From positions 1,364,001-1,428,000 of the forward strand of contig NZ_CP086594.1 of assembly GCF_020866845.1 (NCBI RefSeq): 64,000 nt of DNA, in the 5' to 3' direction. Positions 17,214 through 24,753 of the stretch are shown here, in pieces; positions within the stretch are counted from its first letter, which is position 1; the number at the start of each line of letters is the position of its first letter. The notes below the pieces were generated by a model. That model did not search any database, was not told the DNA's origin, and saw nothing but the letters and a program-made list of their open reading frames with translations. Made by a program: the position numbers and the translations under genes. This DNA is from Sphingomonas radiodurans. Lineage in GTDB: Bacteria; Pseudomonadota; Alphaproteobacteria; Sphingomonadales; Sphingomonadaceae.

Positions 17214-17441
17214 CTACTCCACCCGCGCAATCAAATGCCCCACTTCATAAACCTCGCCCGGCTCGGCGATGATCGTCAGCGTGCCCGACACCGGCGATTG
17301 CACCTCCTGCACGCTCTTGTCGGTCTCGACCGCGTACAAATCCTGTCCCTCGGTCACTTGGCCGCCATCCTCGACGAGCCACTCCACCAGCGTCGCTTCG
17401 GTCATGCTCATGCCGAGCTTGGGTATCGAGATATCGGCCAT
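17214..17441 (-). CDS. Stand-alone lipoyl-domain protein (split E2)
   Basis: A 75-residue protein that is a single biotin/lipoyl attachment domain. It starts ADISIPKLGMSMTEATLVEW, and the lipoylation motif ETDKSVQEV puts the modified lysine at position 42. There is no peripheral-subunit-binding or catalytic domain. I choose ATG 17441 because domain homology begins at once; the frame extends into the E1 beta gene upstream. It lies directly after E1 alpha and E1 beta on the minus strand, and the E2 catalytic core is a separate gene at 22427-23185. The lipoyl arm of this 2-oxoacid dehydrogenase is therefore a mobile separate protein, like GcvH in the glycine cleavage system. E3 is presumably supplied from elsewhere in the genome. 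Confidence 0.9.
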   Translation of the reverse strand: MADISIPKLGMSMTEATLVEWLVEDGGQVTEGQDLYAVETDKSVQEVQSPVSGTLTIIAEPGEVYEVGHLIARVE

Positions 17442-17451
17442 TGTGCCCCTT

Positions 17452-18486
17452 TCAGCCGCGCGCGCGGCGATCGATCGTGCCGCGCACCGCCGCGGCAATC
17501 TGATCCTGGCTGTAGATCCACGCCTTCTCGAGCGGCGGCGAAAACGGCACCGGCGAATAGGTCGAACCCACCCGCGCGACCGGCGCCTTCAGCGTGTCCC
17601 ACAATTCCTCGGTGATCCGCGATGCGATCTCGGCGCCGGTGCCATAGGCCTTCACCGCCTCGTGGACGACCACCGCGCGCCTCGTCTTGCCGACCGAAGC
17701 GAACACCGTCGCCTCGTCGAACGGCGCGATCGTGCGCAGGTCGACCACTTCGGCCGACACGCCATCGCCCGCCAGCCGCTCCGCCACCGCCAGCGCATCG
17801 TTCACCGCCGGGCCATAGGCGATGATCGTCACGTCGGATCCCTCGCGCGCGATCGCCGCCTTGCCGAGCGGCACACGGTACCCCGGCTCGGGCGCAGCCC
17901 CCATCTGGCCATAGGCCTTGATGTTCTCGATCATGATGACGGGATCGTCATCCTCGATCGCCGACGCCAGCAGCCCCTTCGCGTCCGCCGGGTTCGACGC
18001 CATCACGATCTTCAGCCCCGGCACATGCGCGAACCATGCCTCGAGCATGTCCGAATGCTGCCCGCCAAAGCCGACGCCAGCGCCGGTCGTGGTGCGGATC
18101 ACCAGCGGCACATGCGTCTGCCCGCCGGACATGAAGCGCAACTTGGCGGCATGGTTGACGATCTGGTCCATCGCCACCGTCACGAAGTTCATCAGCATGA
18201 TCTCGGCCACTGGCCTGAGGCCGACGATTGCCGCGCCCACCGCCGCGCCGATGATCGCCTGTTCGGAAATCGGCGTCGATCGGATGCGGTTGGTGCCGTA
18301 TTTCTCAGTCAGCCCCTTGGTAACCTTGAAGATGCCGCCGCCCTGCGCGTCCCCGATGTCTTCGCCCAGCGCGATGACATTCTCGTCCGCCGCCATCGCC
18401 TCGTCGAGCGCTTGGTGCAGCCCCTGGATGAAGTTGATCTTGGCAACCTTCACCGGAGCTTCCGTCACTTCTGCTGGCGCGTTCAT
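17452..18486 (-). CDS. 2-oxoacid dehydrogenase E1 component, beta subunit
   Basis: A 344-residue TPP-dependent transketolase-like subunit. Visible marks are NVIALGEDIGDAQGG, RIRSTPISEQAIIGAAVGAAIVGLRPVAEI (the cofactor-contact block) and the C-terminal domain with VVDLRTIAPFDEATVFASVGKT. It pairs with E1 alpha to decarboxylate a 2-oxoacid and pass the acyl group to lipoyl-Lys. Its ATG overlaps the E1 alpha stop by 4 bases. An N-terminal stretch rich in Ala, Glu and Val (residues 1-13) precedes the domain. It most resembles the acetoin or branched-chain types in layout, with separate alpha and beta genes. The substrate is probably an oxoacid made within the island, but this is inference. Confidence 0.93.
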   Translation of the reverse strand: MNAPAEVTEAPVKVAKINFIQGLHQALDEAMAADENVIALGEDIGDAQGGGIFKVTKGLTEKYGTNRIRSTPISEQAIIGAAVGAAIVGLRPVAEIMLMNFVTVAMDQIVNHAAKLRFMSGGQTHVPLVIRTTTGAGVGFGGQHSDMLEAWFAHVPGLKIVMASNPADAKGLLASAIEDDDPVIMIENIKAYGQMGAAPEPGYRVPLGKAAIAREGSDVTIIAYGPAVNDALAVAERLAGDGVSAEVVDLRTIAPFDEATVFASVGKTRRAVVVHEAVKAYGTGAEIASRITEELWDTLKAPVARVGSTYSPVPFSPPLEKAWIYSQDQIAAAVRGTIDRRARG

Positions 18487-19469
18487 GCCGCGATCTCCTC
18501 CTTGACGACATCGATCCTGAGCTCGTCCACTTCAGGGAACGGGCTCTCCAGCGCGAAGGCGACCGCCTCGTCGATCTCCGCCTCGATCCCGGCGACAATC
18601 GCGTCGAGTTCGCTCTCGCTCACCTGGAGGTCGAGCAGATGCTGGCGGAAGCGCGGGATCGGATCCTCGCGCACGCCCTGCTCCGCCACTTCCTTGGGAA
18701 CGTAGCTGAAGTCCGCGCCGAACAGATGCCCGAGCATCCGGAACGTCATCGCCTCGATCAGCGTCGGCCCCTCGCCGGCGCGCGCGCGATCCACCGCTGC
18801 CTTGGCGGTATTGTACATGTCGACCGCGTCATTGCCGTCGCACTGCACGCCGCGCATGCCATAGCCGGCCGCACGGCTGACGATCGACTCGCTGTCGGTA
18901 TGCGCCGCAAACGCGGTATGCTCGCCGAACTTGTTGTTCGAACACAGGAAGATCACCGGCAGCTTGTAGAGCTGCGCCATGTTCATCGCTTCGTGGAACG
19001 CGCCGATGTTCGATGCGCCGTCACCAAAGCACACCACCGTCACCTTGCCGTCGCCGCGGTTCTGCGAGGCAATGCCGAGCCCGTTGGCGATCGGCAGCCC
19101 CGATCCGACCACGCCGGTCGTCACCATCACGCCCGTTTCGGGATGCGTGATGTGCATCGGGCCGCCCTTGCCCTTGCACGTCCCCGTCACGCGCCCGGTG
19201 AATTCGGCCCACAGCAGCTTCGATGGGATGCCCTTGGCGAGCTGGTCAGCGACGCCGCGATACGTGGTGACGAGATAATCGTCCTGGTTCAGCGCCGCCA
19301 TCATCGCCGCCGAGACGACTTCCTGCCCGCGCACCGGATAATAGACGATCGCGAGCTTGCCCTGTGTCAGCAGCGCGCGAAACCGCTCGTCGCTGCGATG
19401 GATCAGCATCGCGCGCCGATAGATATCGAGCAGGGTCTCGCGATCCGGCCCTGATTGCGTCTCAGCCAT
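18483..19469 (-). CDS. 2-oxoacid dehydrogenase E1 component, alpha subunit
   Basis: A 328-residue TPP-binding subunit. The TPP motif runs from CFGDGASNIGAFHEAMNMAQ to FLCSNN, and GGPMHITHPETGVMVTTGVVGSGLPIANG is the family's active-site region. Length and motifs fit the AcoA/PDH E1 alpha family. GGGAGGGG precedes the ATG at 19469. It is the first of three genes (alpha, beta, lipoyl) on the minus strand, separated from the thiolase-like gene upstream by a 129-base structured gap. That gap could carry a promoter or partial terminator, so the E1-lipoyl genes may be expressed separately from the E2 core. Confidence 0.93.
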   Translation of the reverse strand: MAETQSGPDRETLLDIYRRAMLIHRSDERFRALLTQGKLAIVYYPVRGQEVVSAAMMAALNQDDYLVTTYRGVADQLAKGIPSKLLWAEFTGRVTGTCKGKGGPMHITHPETGVMVTTGVVGSGLPIANGLGIASQNRGDGKVTVVCFGDGASNIGAFHEAMNMAQLYKLPVIFLCSNNKFGEHTAFAAHTDSESIVSRAAGYGMRGVQCDGNDAVDMYNTAKAAVDRARAGEGPTLIEAMTFRMLGHLFGADFSYVPKEVAEQGVREDPIPRFRQHLLDLQVSESELDAIVAGIEAEIDEAVAFALESPFPEVDELRIDVVKEEIAA

Positions 19470-19500
19470 ATTTCCCCTCCCAAGGGTAGTTTAGTTGATC

Positions 19501-19595
19501 GCCCTCACCCTTCCGCGCCTTCGGCGCTCCCTCCCTTTCCCGGCGGGAGAGGGAAGGGGCCCGCCCGGCGTCAGCCGGGTGGGAAGGGTGAGGGC
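19501..19595. repeat. Structured intergenic repeat with nested hairpins
   Basis: Outer arms of 14 bases at 19501-19514 and 19582-19595 are perfectly complementary. Inside are two smaller hairpins: GCGCC, TTC, GGCGC at 19515-19527 and CCCGGC, GTCA, GCCGGG at 19564-19579. It fills the gap between the thiolase-like gene and E1 alpha, both on the minus strand. It may weaken or process the transcript between them. Confidence 0.75.
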
Positions 19596-19598
19596 AGG

Positions 19599-20741
19599 TT
19601 ACCGCTCCAGCACCACGCACCCCGAAAGCCCCGGCGCACCATAAACCTGGCTATATCCGATCCGCGCACCCTCGACTTGCCGGCCATCCGCGCGGTCGCG
19701 CAGCTGCTGCGTATTCTCGTAGATCTGCCGCAGGCCCGATGCGCCGATCGGCTCGCCGCACGCGAGGCATCCGCCGTCGGTGTTCACCGGCAGCCGCCCG
19801 CCGATCCGCGTGTCGCCATTGGCGATCATCGCTTCCTGCTCGCCGTCCTTGCAGAAGCCGTTCTCGGCCATGTGCATGATCTCGGCGCCGCTCTCGGTAT
19901 CCTGCAGCTGCGCGACATCGACATCCTCCGGCCCAACGCCCGCCATCGCCCAGGCCGCCGCCGACGCCAGCTCGACCGCCGACTTGCCGCGCTCGATCTC
20001 GAGCGACGGCGCGAACACCTCGAAGCTGCCCAGCGGCCGCGTGCGGATCGCCGCGCCGCGCACCTTCGGGCCGCTGAGGCCCAGCTCGCGCGCCTTCTTT
20101 TCGGAGGCGAGGATCAGTGCGGTGCCGCCCTCCGCCGGCGAGCAGAACATGTATTTGGTCAGCGGGTCGGACACCATCTGCGCGTTCATGATCGTCTCGA
20201 GATCGACCGGCGAGCGGCGCCACGCGTGCGGCGTGCGCGTGCCGTTCTCGAACGCCTTTTCCGCGACCCGCCCGAGCGTTTCGGAGGTGATGCCGTGCAG
20301 CGCCATGTAGCGCGTGATCTTGTTGGCGAAGAATTGCGTCGTCAGCATCATCCCCGTCTCGCCATACCAGCGCGGCAGGCCCGACGCTTCGGGATCGGCG
20401 TTGAACGCGCCGCGCGGATGCTTGTCGAACCCGACCACGATGCCAAGCTCGAACTCGCCCGACTTGATCGCCGAATAGCCTGACAGCAGCGCCGATCCGC
20501 CCGTCGCGCAGCCATTGTTGACGTTGATGAACGGAATCCCCGTCAGCCCCAGCCGCGGCAGCACCGCATCCGCCGCGCCCGCTGCCGACGATCCGCCATA
20601 AGCGAATTCCATGTCTTCCCAGTCGAGCCCGGCGTCGGCCAGCGCCTCGCGGATCGCGAAGACTCCCTGATCCAGCCCGCTGCGCCCGTCGGTGCGCCCG
20701 AACGGGTGGATCCCCGCCCCGACGATCTGCACGTCCGTCAT
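19599..20741 (-). CDS. Thiolase-fold protein (SCP2-thiolase / Ltp2-like aldolase candidate)
   Basis: A 380-residue thiolase-superfamily protein. The nucleophile position is Cys78 in NNGCATGG. The motif that normally holds the catalytic histidine (GHPxGASG) reads CGEPIGASG here, with Glu330 in place of His, and the C-terminal block is YGAPGLSGCVVLE with Cys375. Loss of the histidine argues against ordinary thiolysis. Its start overlaps the stop of a DUF35 protein by 4 bases, the arrangement known from Ltp2-DUF35 retro-aldolases in steroid side-chain degradation. I infer a carbon-carbon lyase acting on a beta-hydroxyacyl-CoA, with a thiolase or acyl transferase as the alternative. AAGGAG precedes the ATG. 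Confidence 0.85.
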   Translation of the reverse strand: MTDVQIVGAGIHPFGRTDGRSGLDQGVFAIREALADAGLDWEDMEFAYGGSSAAGAADAVLPRLGLTGIPFINVNNGCATGGSALLSGYSAIKSGEFELGIVVGFDKHPRGAFNADPEASGLPRWYGETGMMLTTQFFANKITRYMALHGITSETLGRVAEKAFENGTRTPHAWRRSPVDLETIMNAQMVSDPLTKYMFCSPAEGGTALILASEKKARELGLSGPKVRGAAIRTRPLGSFEVFAPSLEIERGKSAVELASAAAWAMAGVGPEDVDVAQLQDTESGAEIMHMAENGFCKDGEQEAMIANGDTRIGGRLPVNTDGGCLACGEPIGASGLRQIYENTQQLRDRADGRQVEGARIGYSQVYGAPGLSGCVVLER

Positions 20742-21163
20742 GCCGTTGCTCCTTCGCGAATGGGGGTGAAAGCATAAGTGATCACGGGTTCGCCCGTATC
20801 GTCGGTGCGATAGGCCTCGGTGGTCAGCCGCATCGGCTCCCCGATCGTCAGCGAGGTGAGATCGTCCGCCACCAGCCGCGATTCGACGATCAGCTGCCCC
20901 GGCAGCTCGACATAGCCGACGCCATAGGGCTTGAAGTTGCGATCATCGCCATCGCCGTTGAACGGCGTCTTCGGGCGGAAACGCTGCACCGTGTACGACC
21001 ACAATTTGCCCTCGGTCGCCAGCTCGACCAGATCGTAATCCTCAGCATCGGCACCATGCGGATAAGGGAAGCGCAGCCGCCCGTCGGCGCGCTTGCGGCC
21101 GGCGAGAAGCCGCACCTCGTCGCCTTCCATCCGAAACAGATTGTCCGCCACCGGCCGTCCCAT
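20738..21163 (-). CDS. DUF35/OB-fold acyl-CoA-associated protein lacking the zinc ribbon
   Basis: A 141-residue protein. I take ATG 21163 with GGGAGA upstream; the longer frame overlaps the acyl-CoA dehydrogenase. The C-terminal half is an OB-fold of the DUF35 type (LWSYTVQRFRPKTPF, PYGVGYVELPGQLIVESRL). DUF35 proteins usually begin with a four-cysteine zinc ribbon, but this one has no cysteine at all; the ribbon region reads RFPYPHGADAEDYD. The family binds CoA esters and forms complexes with thiolase-like or hydratase partners. The 4-base overlap with the thiolase-fold gene downstream makes a complex between the two very likely. Confidence 0.85.
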   Translation of the reverse strand: MGRPVADNLFRMEGDEVRLLAGRKRADGRLRFPYPHGADAEDYDLVELATEGKLWSYTVQRFRPKTPFNGDGDDRNFKPYGVGYVELPGQLIVESRLVADDLTSLTIGEPMRLTTEAYRTDDTGEPVITYAFTPIREGATA

Positions 21164-21183
21164 CGTCGTCTCTCCCGCCGCGC

Positions 21184-22413
21184 TCAAAGCCCCAGGCCCT
21201 TGGCGATGATGTTGCGCTGCACTTCGCTCGATCCGCCGAAGATCGTCGCCGCGCGCGTGTTGAGGTAGCGCGCCGTCGCGGTCAGCCCGTAGTCGGGCCC
21301 GATCGTCGGCTCGTTCGCCGCGACGCCCAGCGCATGCCGCTGGTCCGCCGCCGCATAGGGCCCAAGCGCCTCGGAAGTGAGTTGCGCCAGCTTCTGCGTC
21401 GCCTCGCTGGCGGTCAGCTTCAGGATCGAGGCGAGCGTATTGTTGCCCACCTCGCCCGCGGCGCGCGTGGCAATCTGCCGCCGCTCGGTCCAGTCGATCG
21501 CCAGGATCTCCGTTTCGAGCCGCATGATCCGCTCGCGGAACCCGGCATCGTCCCAAAGCGTGCCGCCGCCATCCCCCGGCTGCGCGCGCGCGATCGTCTT
21601 CAGCTTGGCGAGCTGCGCATTCAGCCGCCCCGCCGCCGATCCGCCGCCACGCTCGAACGTCAGCAGGTATTTCGCGATCGTCCAGCCCTGGTTCTCCTCG
21701 CCCACGCGATGCGCCACCGGAACGCGGACATTGTCGAGGAACACCTGGTTCACTTCATGCTCGCCCGACATCGATCGGATCGGCGTCACGGTTAGCCCCG
21801 GCGCATCCATCGGGCACAGCAGGAAACTGATCCCCGCCTGCTTCGGCCCGTCCTTGGCGGTGCGCACCAGCAGGAACACCCAGTTCGCCTCGTGCGCGTG
21901 CGTCGTCCAGATCTTCGTGCCGTTGACGACATAATCGCCTGTCCCGGACCCAGATCCGGGATCGCCGTCGCGGATCGCGCGCGTCTTGAGCGAGGCGAGG
22001 TCCGAGCCCGAGCCCGGCTCCGAATAGCCCTGGCACCAATAATGCTCGCCCGAGAGCATCTTGGGCAGGAAGAACGCCTTCTGCTCGGGCGTCCCGAATT
22101 CCATGATCACCGGGCCGCACAGCGCCAGCCCCATGCCCGGGAGCGTCGGCGTGCCCGCCAGCCCGCATTCGCGCTCGAAGATATAGCGCTGCATCGCGGT
22201 CCAGCCGGTGCCGCCATATTCCTTCGGCCACGTCGGCGCGATCCAGCCCTTTTCATGCAGGATGCGATGCCACGTGCGCGCCACCGATCCTTCGGCGAAC
22301 ACGCCCGCCTGTTTCGCCGACGCTTCGCGCAGCGCAGGCGTGAACTTTTCCGCGAGGAAATCGCGTACCTCTTGTTCGAAAGCGCGATCCGCGTCGGTCG
22401 GGGTCATGTCCAT
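21184..22413 (-). CDS. Acyl-CoA dehydrogenase (larger-type subunit)
   Basis: A 409-residue acyl-CoA dehydrogenase. The N-terminal domain has GTGWTAMQRYIFEREC, the FAD-binding middle domain has CQGYSEPGSGSDLASLKTRA, and the C-terminus ends ARYLNTRAATIFGGSSEVQRNIIAKGLGL-like, the standard terminal FAD signature. ATG 22413 is preferred; an ATG at 22446 would overlap the E2 core. It is 20 bases before the DUF35 gene on the same strand, in a unit with the E2 core and the thiolase-fold protein. Together with the second dehydrogenase at 14964-16055 it may form a heterotetramer. It would catalyse alpha,beta-desaturation of the acyl-CoA that the aldolase pair later cleaves. Confidence 0.92.
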   Translation of the reverse strand: MDMTPTDADRAFEQEVRDFLAEKFTPALREASAKQAGVFAEGSVARTWHRILHEKGWIAPTWPKEYGGTGWTAMQRYIFERECGLAGTPTLPGMGLALCGPVIMEFGTPEQKAFFLPKMLSGEHYWCQGYSEPGSGSDLASLKTRAIRDGDPGSGSGTGDYVVNGTKIWTTHAHEANWVFLLVRTAKDGPKQAGISFLLCPMDAPGLTVTPIRSMSGEHEVNQVFLDNVRVPVAHRVGEENQGWTIAKYLLTFERGGGSAAGRLNAQLAKLKTIARAQPGDGGGTLWDDAGFRERIMRLETEILAIDWTERRQIATRAAGEVGNNTLASILKLTASEATQKLAQLTSEALGPYAAADQRHALGVAANEPTIGPDYGLTATARYLNTRAATIFGGSSEVQRNIIAKGLGL

Positions 22414-22426
22414 TATAGGCTGTCCA

Positions 22427-23185
22427 TCATGAAAGGCTGCTCGCATCGGCGACTGCGGCGGCGAGCGCCTGCAGCCAGCGTGCGCCGGTCGCGCCGTCGA
22501 TCACGCGATGGTCGCACGTCAGCGTCACCGTCATCATCTTGGCGACGCCCGGTGCACCGTCGATCGCGACGACGCGCTCCTCGACCGCCCCCACCGACAG
22601 GATCGCGCCATGCGGCGGATTGAGGATCGATCCGAAGCTCGACACGCCGAACATGCCAAGGTTCGAGACGCAGAAACTGCCGCCATTATATTCGTCGGGC
22701 TTCAGCCGCTTGCGCTTCGCCCGATCGGCCAGGTCACGCACCTCGATCGCGATCTGCCGCACGCTCTTCGTTTCGGCCTCGCGCACGATCGGCGTGATCA
22801 GCCCGCCGGGGATCGCCACCGCCACCGCGACATCGGCGTGATGATGCCGCACCAGCCCGTGCTCGGTGAAGCTCGCATTTACCTCGGGCACCGCGACCAG
22901 CGCGCGCGCCACCGCCGCGATCAGCAGGTCGTTGACCGAAACCTTGCCCGCCTCTTGCGGGTCATACGCCGCGCGCGCATCGAGCAACGGTTGCGCCGCC
23001 AGATGCACCACCAGCGGGAAATGCGGAATATCGCGCGCCGCCTCGGTCAGCCGCTTCGCCACTACCTTACGTACCCCGTCGAGCGGAACGAGATCATACC
23101 GGCCGCGGGCAATCCCCAGCAGCTCCAGCGCTTGCGCCGTCTCGTCCTTCACGGACGGAATCGCGATCGATGCTTGCGTCGCCAT
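22427..23185 (-). CDS. 2-oxoacid dehydrogenase E2 catalytic core without lipoyl domain
   Basis: A 252-residue acyltransferase core. The catalytic motif DHRVIDG gives His226 and Asp230, and VPLDGVRKVVAKRL opens the standard E2 core. The first 33 residues hold neither a lipoyl domain nor a clear peripheral-subunit-binding domain, whereas ordinary E2 proteins exceed 400 residues. The missing lipoyl domain is encoded separately at 17214-17441. It would transfer the acyl group from the free lipoyl protein to CoA. ATG 23185 is chosen because it lies close to the start of homology. No good ribosome binding site is seen and the upstream in-frame ATGs at 23221 and 23218 are possible. It is divergent from the MDR gene with 53 bases between starts. 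Confidence 0.9.
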   Translation of the reverse strand: MATQASIAIPSVKDETAQALELLGIARGRYDLVPLDGVRKVVAKRLTEAARDIPHFPLVVHLAAQPLLDARAAYDPQEAGKVSVNDLLIAAVARALVAVPEVNASFTEHGLVRHHHADVAVAVAIPGGLITPIVREAETKSVRQIAIEVRDLADRAKRKRLKPDEYNGGSFCVSNLGMFGVSSFGSILNPPHGAILSVGAVEERVVAIDGAPGVAKMMTVTLTCDHRVIDGATGARWLQALAAAVADASSLS

Positions 23186-23238
23186 GGGGCTTGGTACACA
23201 ACATTTTGCACAACGCATCAACTTTTTTCGGAGCCCCC
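23186..23238. promoter_or_regulatory. Short divergent promoter region between E2 core and MDR gene
   Basis: Only 53 bases separate the two starts, so both promoters must overlap here or within the genes. It contains ACACAACATTTTGCACAACG at 23196-23215 with repeated ACAAC units. The TTTTGCA part loosely resembles the strings at 7540 and 12193. A shared operator controlling both directions is plausible but unproven. Confidence 0.35.
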
Positions 23239-24243
23239 ATGCAGTGGAGAATTGCCGCCCGGCCGACCGGCCGTGAGCTGCGCGCCGACGATTATACGCG
23301 CGACGATCGACCGCTCGATGCGCCGCTCGCCGAAGGTGAATTGCGCGTGCGCGTGCTGATGCTGTCGTGCGATCCGGCGCAGAAGGGCTGGATGGAAAAC
23401 GCCGGCGGCTATGCCGCGCCGACCGAGATTGGCGACATCATGCCCGCCGGCGGAATCGGCCAGGTGATCGAAAGCGCCGCCCCCGGCTTTGCGCCCGGCG
23501 ATCTCATCCAGGGCTCGCTCGGCTGGGCGGAGGAGATGATCGTCTCCGCCACCGGCAAGCGCGTCGTCCCGCCCGAGCCCGATGCGCCGCGGCTCAACCT
23601 CGGGCTGCTCGGATCGAGCGGGCTCACCGCCTATTTCGGTCTCACGCGGATCGGCGAGCCGCGCGCCGGCGACACGCTCGTCGTCAACGGCGCGGCGGGC
23701 GCGGTCGGGTCGATCGTCGGCCAGCTCGGCAAGATCGCCGGCTGCCGCGTGATCGGCATCGCCGGCGGCGAGACGAAGTGCCGCTGGCTCACGCAAGAAC
23801 TCGGCTTCGACCACGCGATCGACTACAAGACCGAAAAGGTGAAGCCCCGCATCCGCGAGCTCGCCCCGCGCGGCATCGACGTCTTGTGGGACAATGTCGG
23901 CGGCGACATGCTCGACGATCTGATGGCCCGCATCGCGCACAAGGCACGCGTCGTGATCTGCGGCGGCATCGCGCGCTACCAGCAACAAGGCACGCCGCCC
24001 GGCCCGGGCAATTACTTCAACATCGTCTTCAAAAGCGCGCGGATGGAGGGCTTCCTCTTGTCCGATTTCACCAGCGACCACGATCTCGGCCGCGAACGTC
24101 TGCGCGCCTGGCTCGCCGAGGGGCGGATCAAGCAGCGCGACGAAGTGGTCGACGGGCTCGAGAACGCCCCCGAAACGCTCATGCGCTTGTTCCGCGGGGA
24201 TAATGTCGGCAAGTTGCTGATCAAGGTAGCGGAGCCGACCTAA
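23239..24243 (+). CDS. NADP-dependent MDR-family oxidoreductase
   Basis: A 334-residue zinc-free reductase of the prostaglandin-reductase/CurA type. The N-terminal half has MLSCDPAQKGWMENAGGYAAP, and the Rossmann domain has VVNGAAGAVGSIVGQLGKIAGC followed by the DNVGGD block. The start at 23239 follows CGGAG; the longer frame overlaps the divergent gene's promoter. It probably reduces an enone or 2-alkenal intermediate with NADPH. Four bases after its stop the ferredoxin gene begins. A paralogue lies at 32631-33644 and a partial one at the left edge, suggesting several enone-type intermediates. Confidence 0.9.
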   Translation: MQWRIAARPTGRELRADDYTRDDRPLDAPLAEGELRVRVLMLSCDPAQKGWMENAGGYAAPTEIGDIMPAGGIGQVIESAAPGFAPGDLIQGSLGWAEEMIVSATGKRVVPPEPDAPRLNLGLLGSSGLTAYFGLTRIGEPRAGDTLVVNGAAGAVGSIVGQLGKIAGCRVIGIAGGETKCRWLTQELGFDHAIDYKTEKVKPRIRELAPRGIDVLWDNVGGDMLDDLMARIAHKARVVICGGIARYQQQGTPPGPGNYFNIVFKSARMEGFLLSDFTSDHDLGRERLRAWLAEGRIKQRDEVVDGLENAPETLMRLFRGDNVGKLLIKVAEPT

Positions 24244-24247
24244 CTCC

Positions 24248-24562
24248 ATGATCGATATCGAGTTCGTCCAGCCGGACGGCACCCGCGAGCGCGTCTTCAG
24301 CCGCGAGGGCTATACGCTGATGGAAGCCGGGGTGCGCGCCGGCGTGCCCGGCATCCTCGCCGAATGCGGCGGCGCGTGCGCCTGCGCGACGTGTCACGTG
24401 ATCGTCGATCCCGCCTGGGTCGACCGCGTCGGCCCACCCAATTCGATGGAGGAGCAATTGCTCGACCTGGTCGACCTGCGCGACCCCGCCTCGCGGCTGG
24501 CGTGCCAGGTGAAGCTGAAGCAGGCGCTGGACGGACTGGTAGTCCACGTAGCGCCGCGCTGA
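24248..24562 (+). CDS. 2Fe-2S ferredoxin (adrenodoxin/putidaredoxin type)
   Basis: A 104-residue ferredoxin. The cluster ligands are in ECGGACACATCHV (Cys, six residues apart to Cys, then two to Cys) and in the late SRLACQ. An additional Cys lies within the loop (CGGAC). This vertebrate-type class normally delivers electrons to a P450, so the P450 at 10920-12167 is the likely partner; it could also serve a Rieske oxygenase. No ferredoxin reductase is visible in the window. It follows the MDR gene by 4 bases and ends before the large palindrome at 24585. Confidence 0.93.
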   Translation: MIDIEFVQPDGTRERVFSREGYTLMEAGVRAGVPGILAECGGACACATCHVIVDPAWVDRVGPPNSMEEQLLDLVDLRDPASRLACQVKLKQALDGLVVHVAPR

Positions 24563-24584
24563 CTTTTCTAAATCCTCCCCTTCT

Positions 24585-24737
24585 AAATCCTCCCTGAGCA
24601 AAGCTCGGGGAGGGGGACCGCTCGCCGCAGGCGAGCGGTGGAGGGGCTGGCTTGGCGCAACCGTCCTACCAAGCCAGCCCCTCCACCATCCGCTACGCGG
24701 ATGGTCCCCCTCCCCAAGCAAAGCTTGGGGAGGATTT
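24585..24737. repeat. Very long intergenic palindrome between convergent genes
   Basis: The arms at 24585-24655 and 24669-24737 are largely complementary, about 70 bases each, with one less matched internal section. Each arm has its own small hairpin (CCGCTCGCC / GGCGAGCGG in the left arm). It separates the ferredoxin stop (24562) from the minus-strand SDR stop (24754). It is a strong candidate for a two-way terminator and the largest of the palindromes in the window. Confidence 0.85.
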
Positions 24738-24753
24738 AGCGGGGAGGATCACC

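Noticed and set aside
21164-21556. Extended N-terminus of the DUF35 protein
   Set aside because: It overlaps the acyl-CoA dehydrogenase and lacks homology; ATG 21163 has a ribosome binding site.
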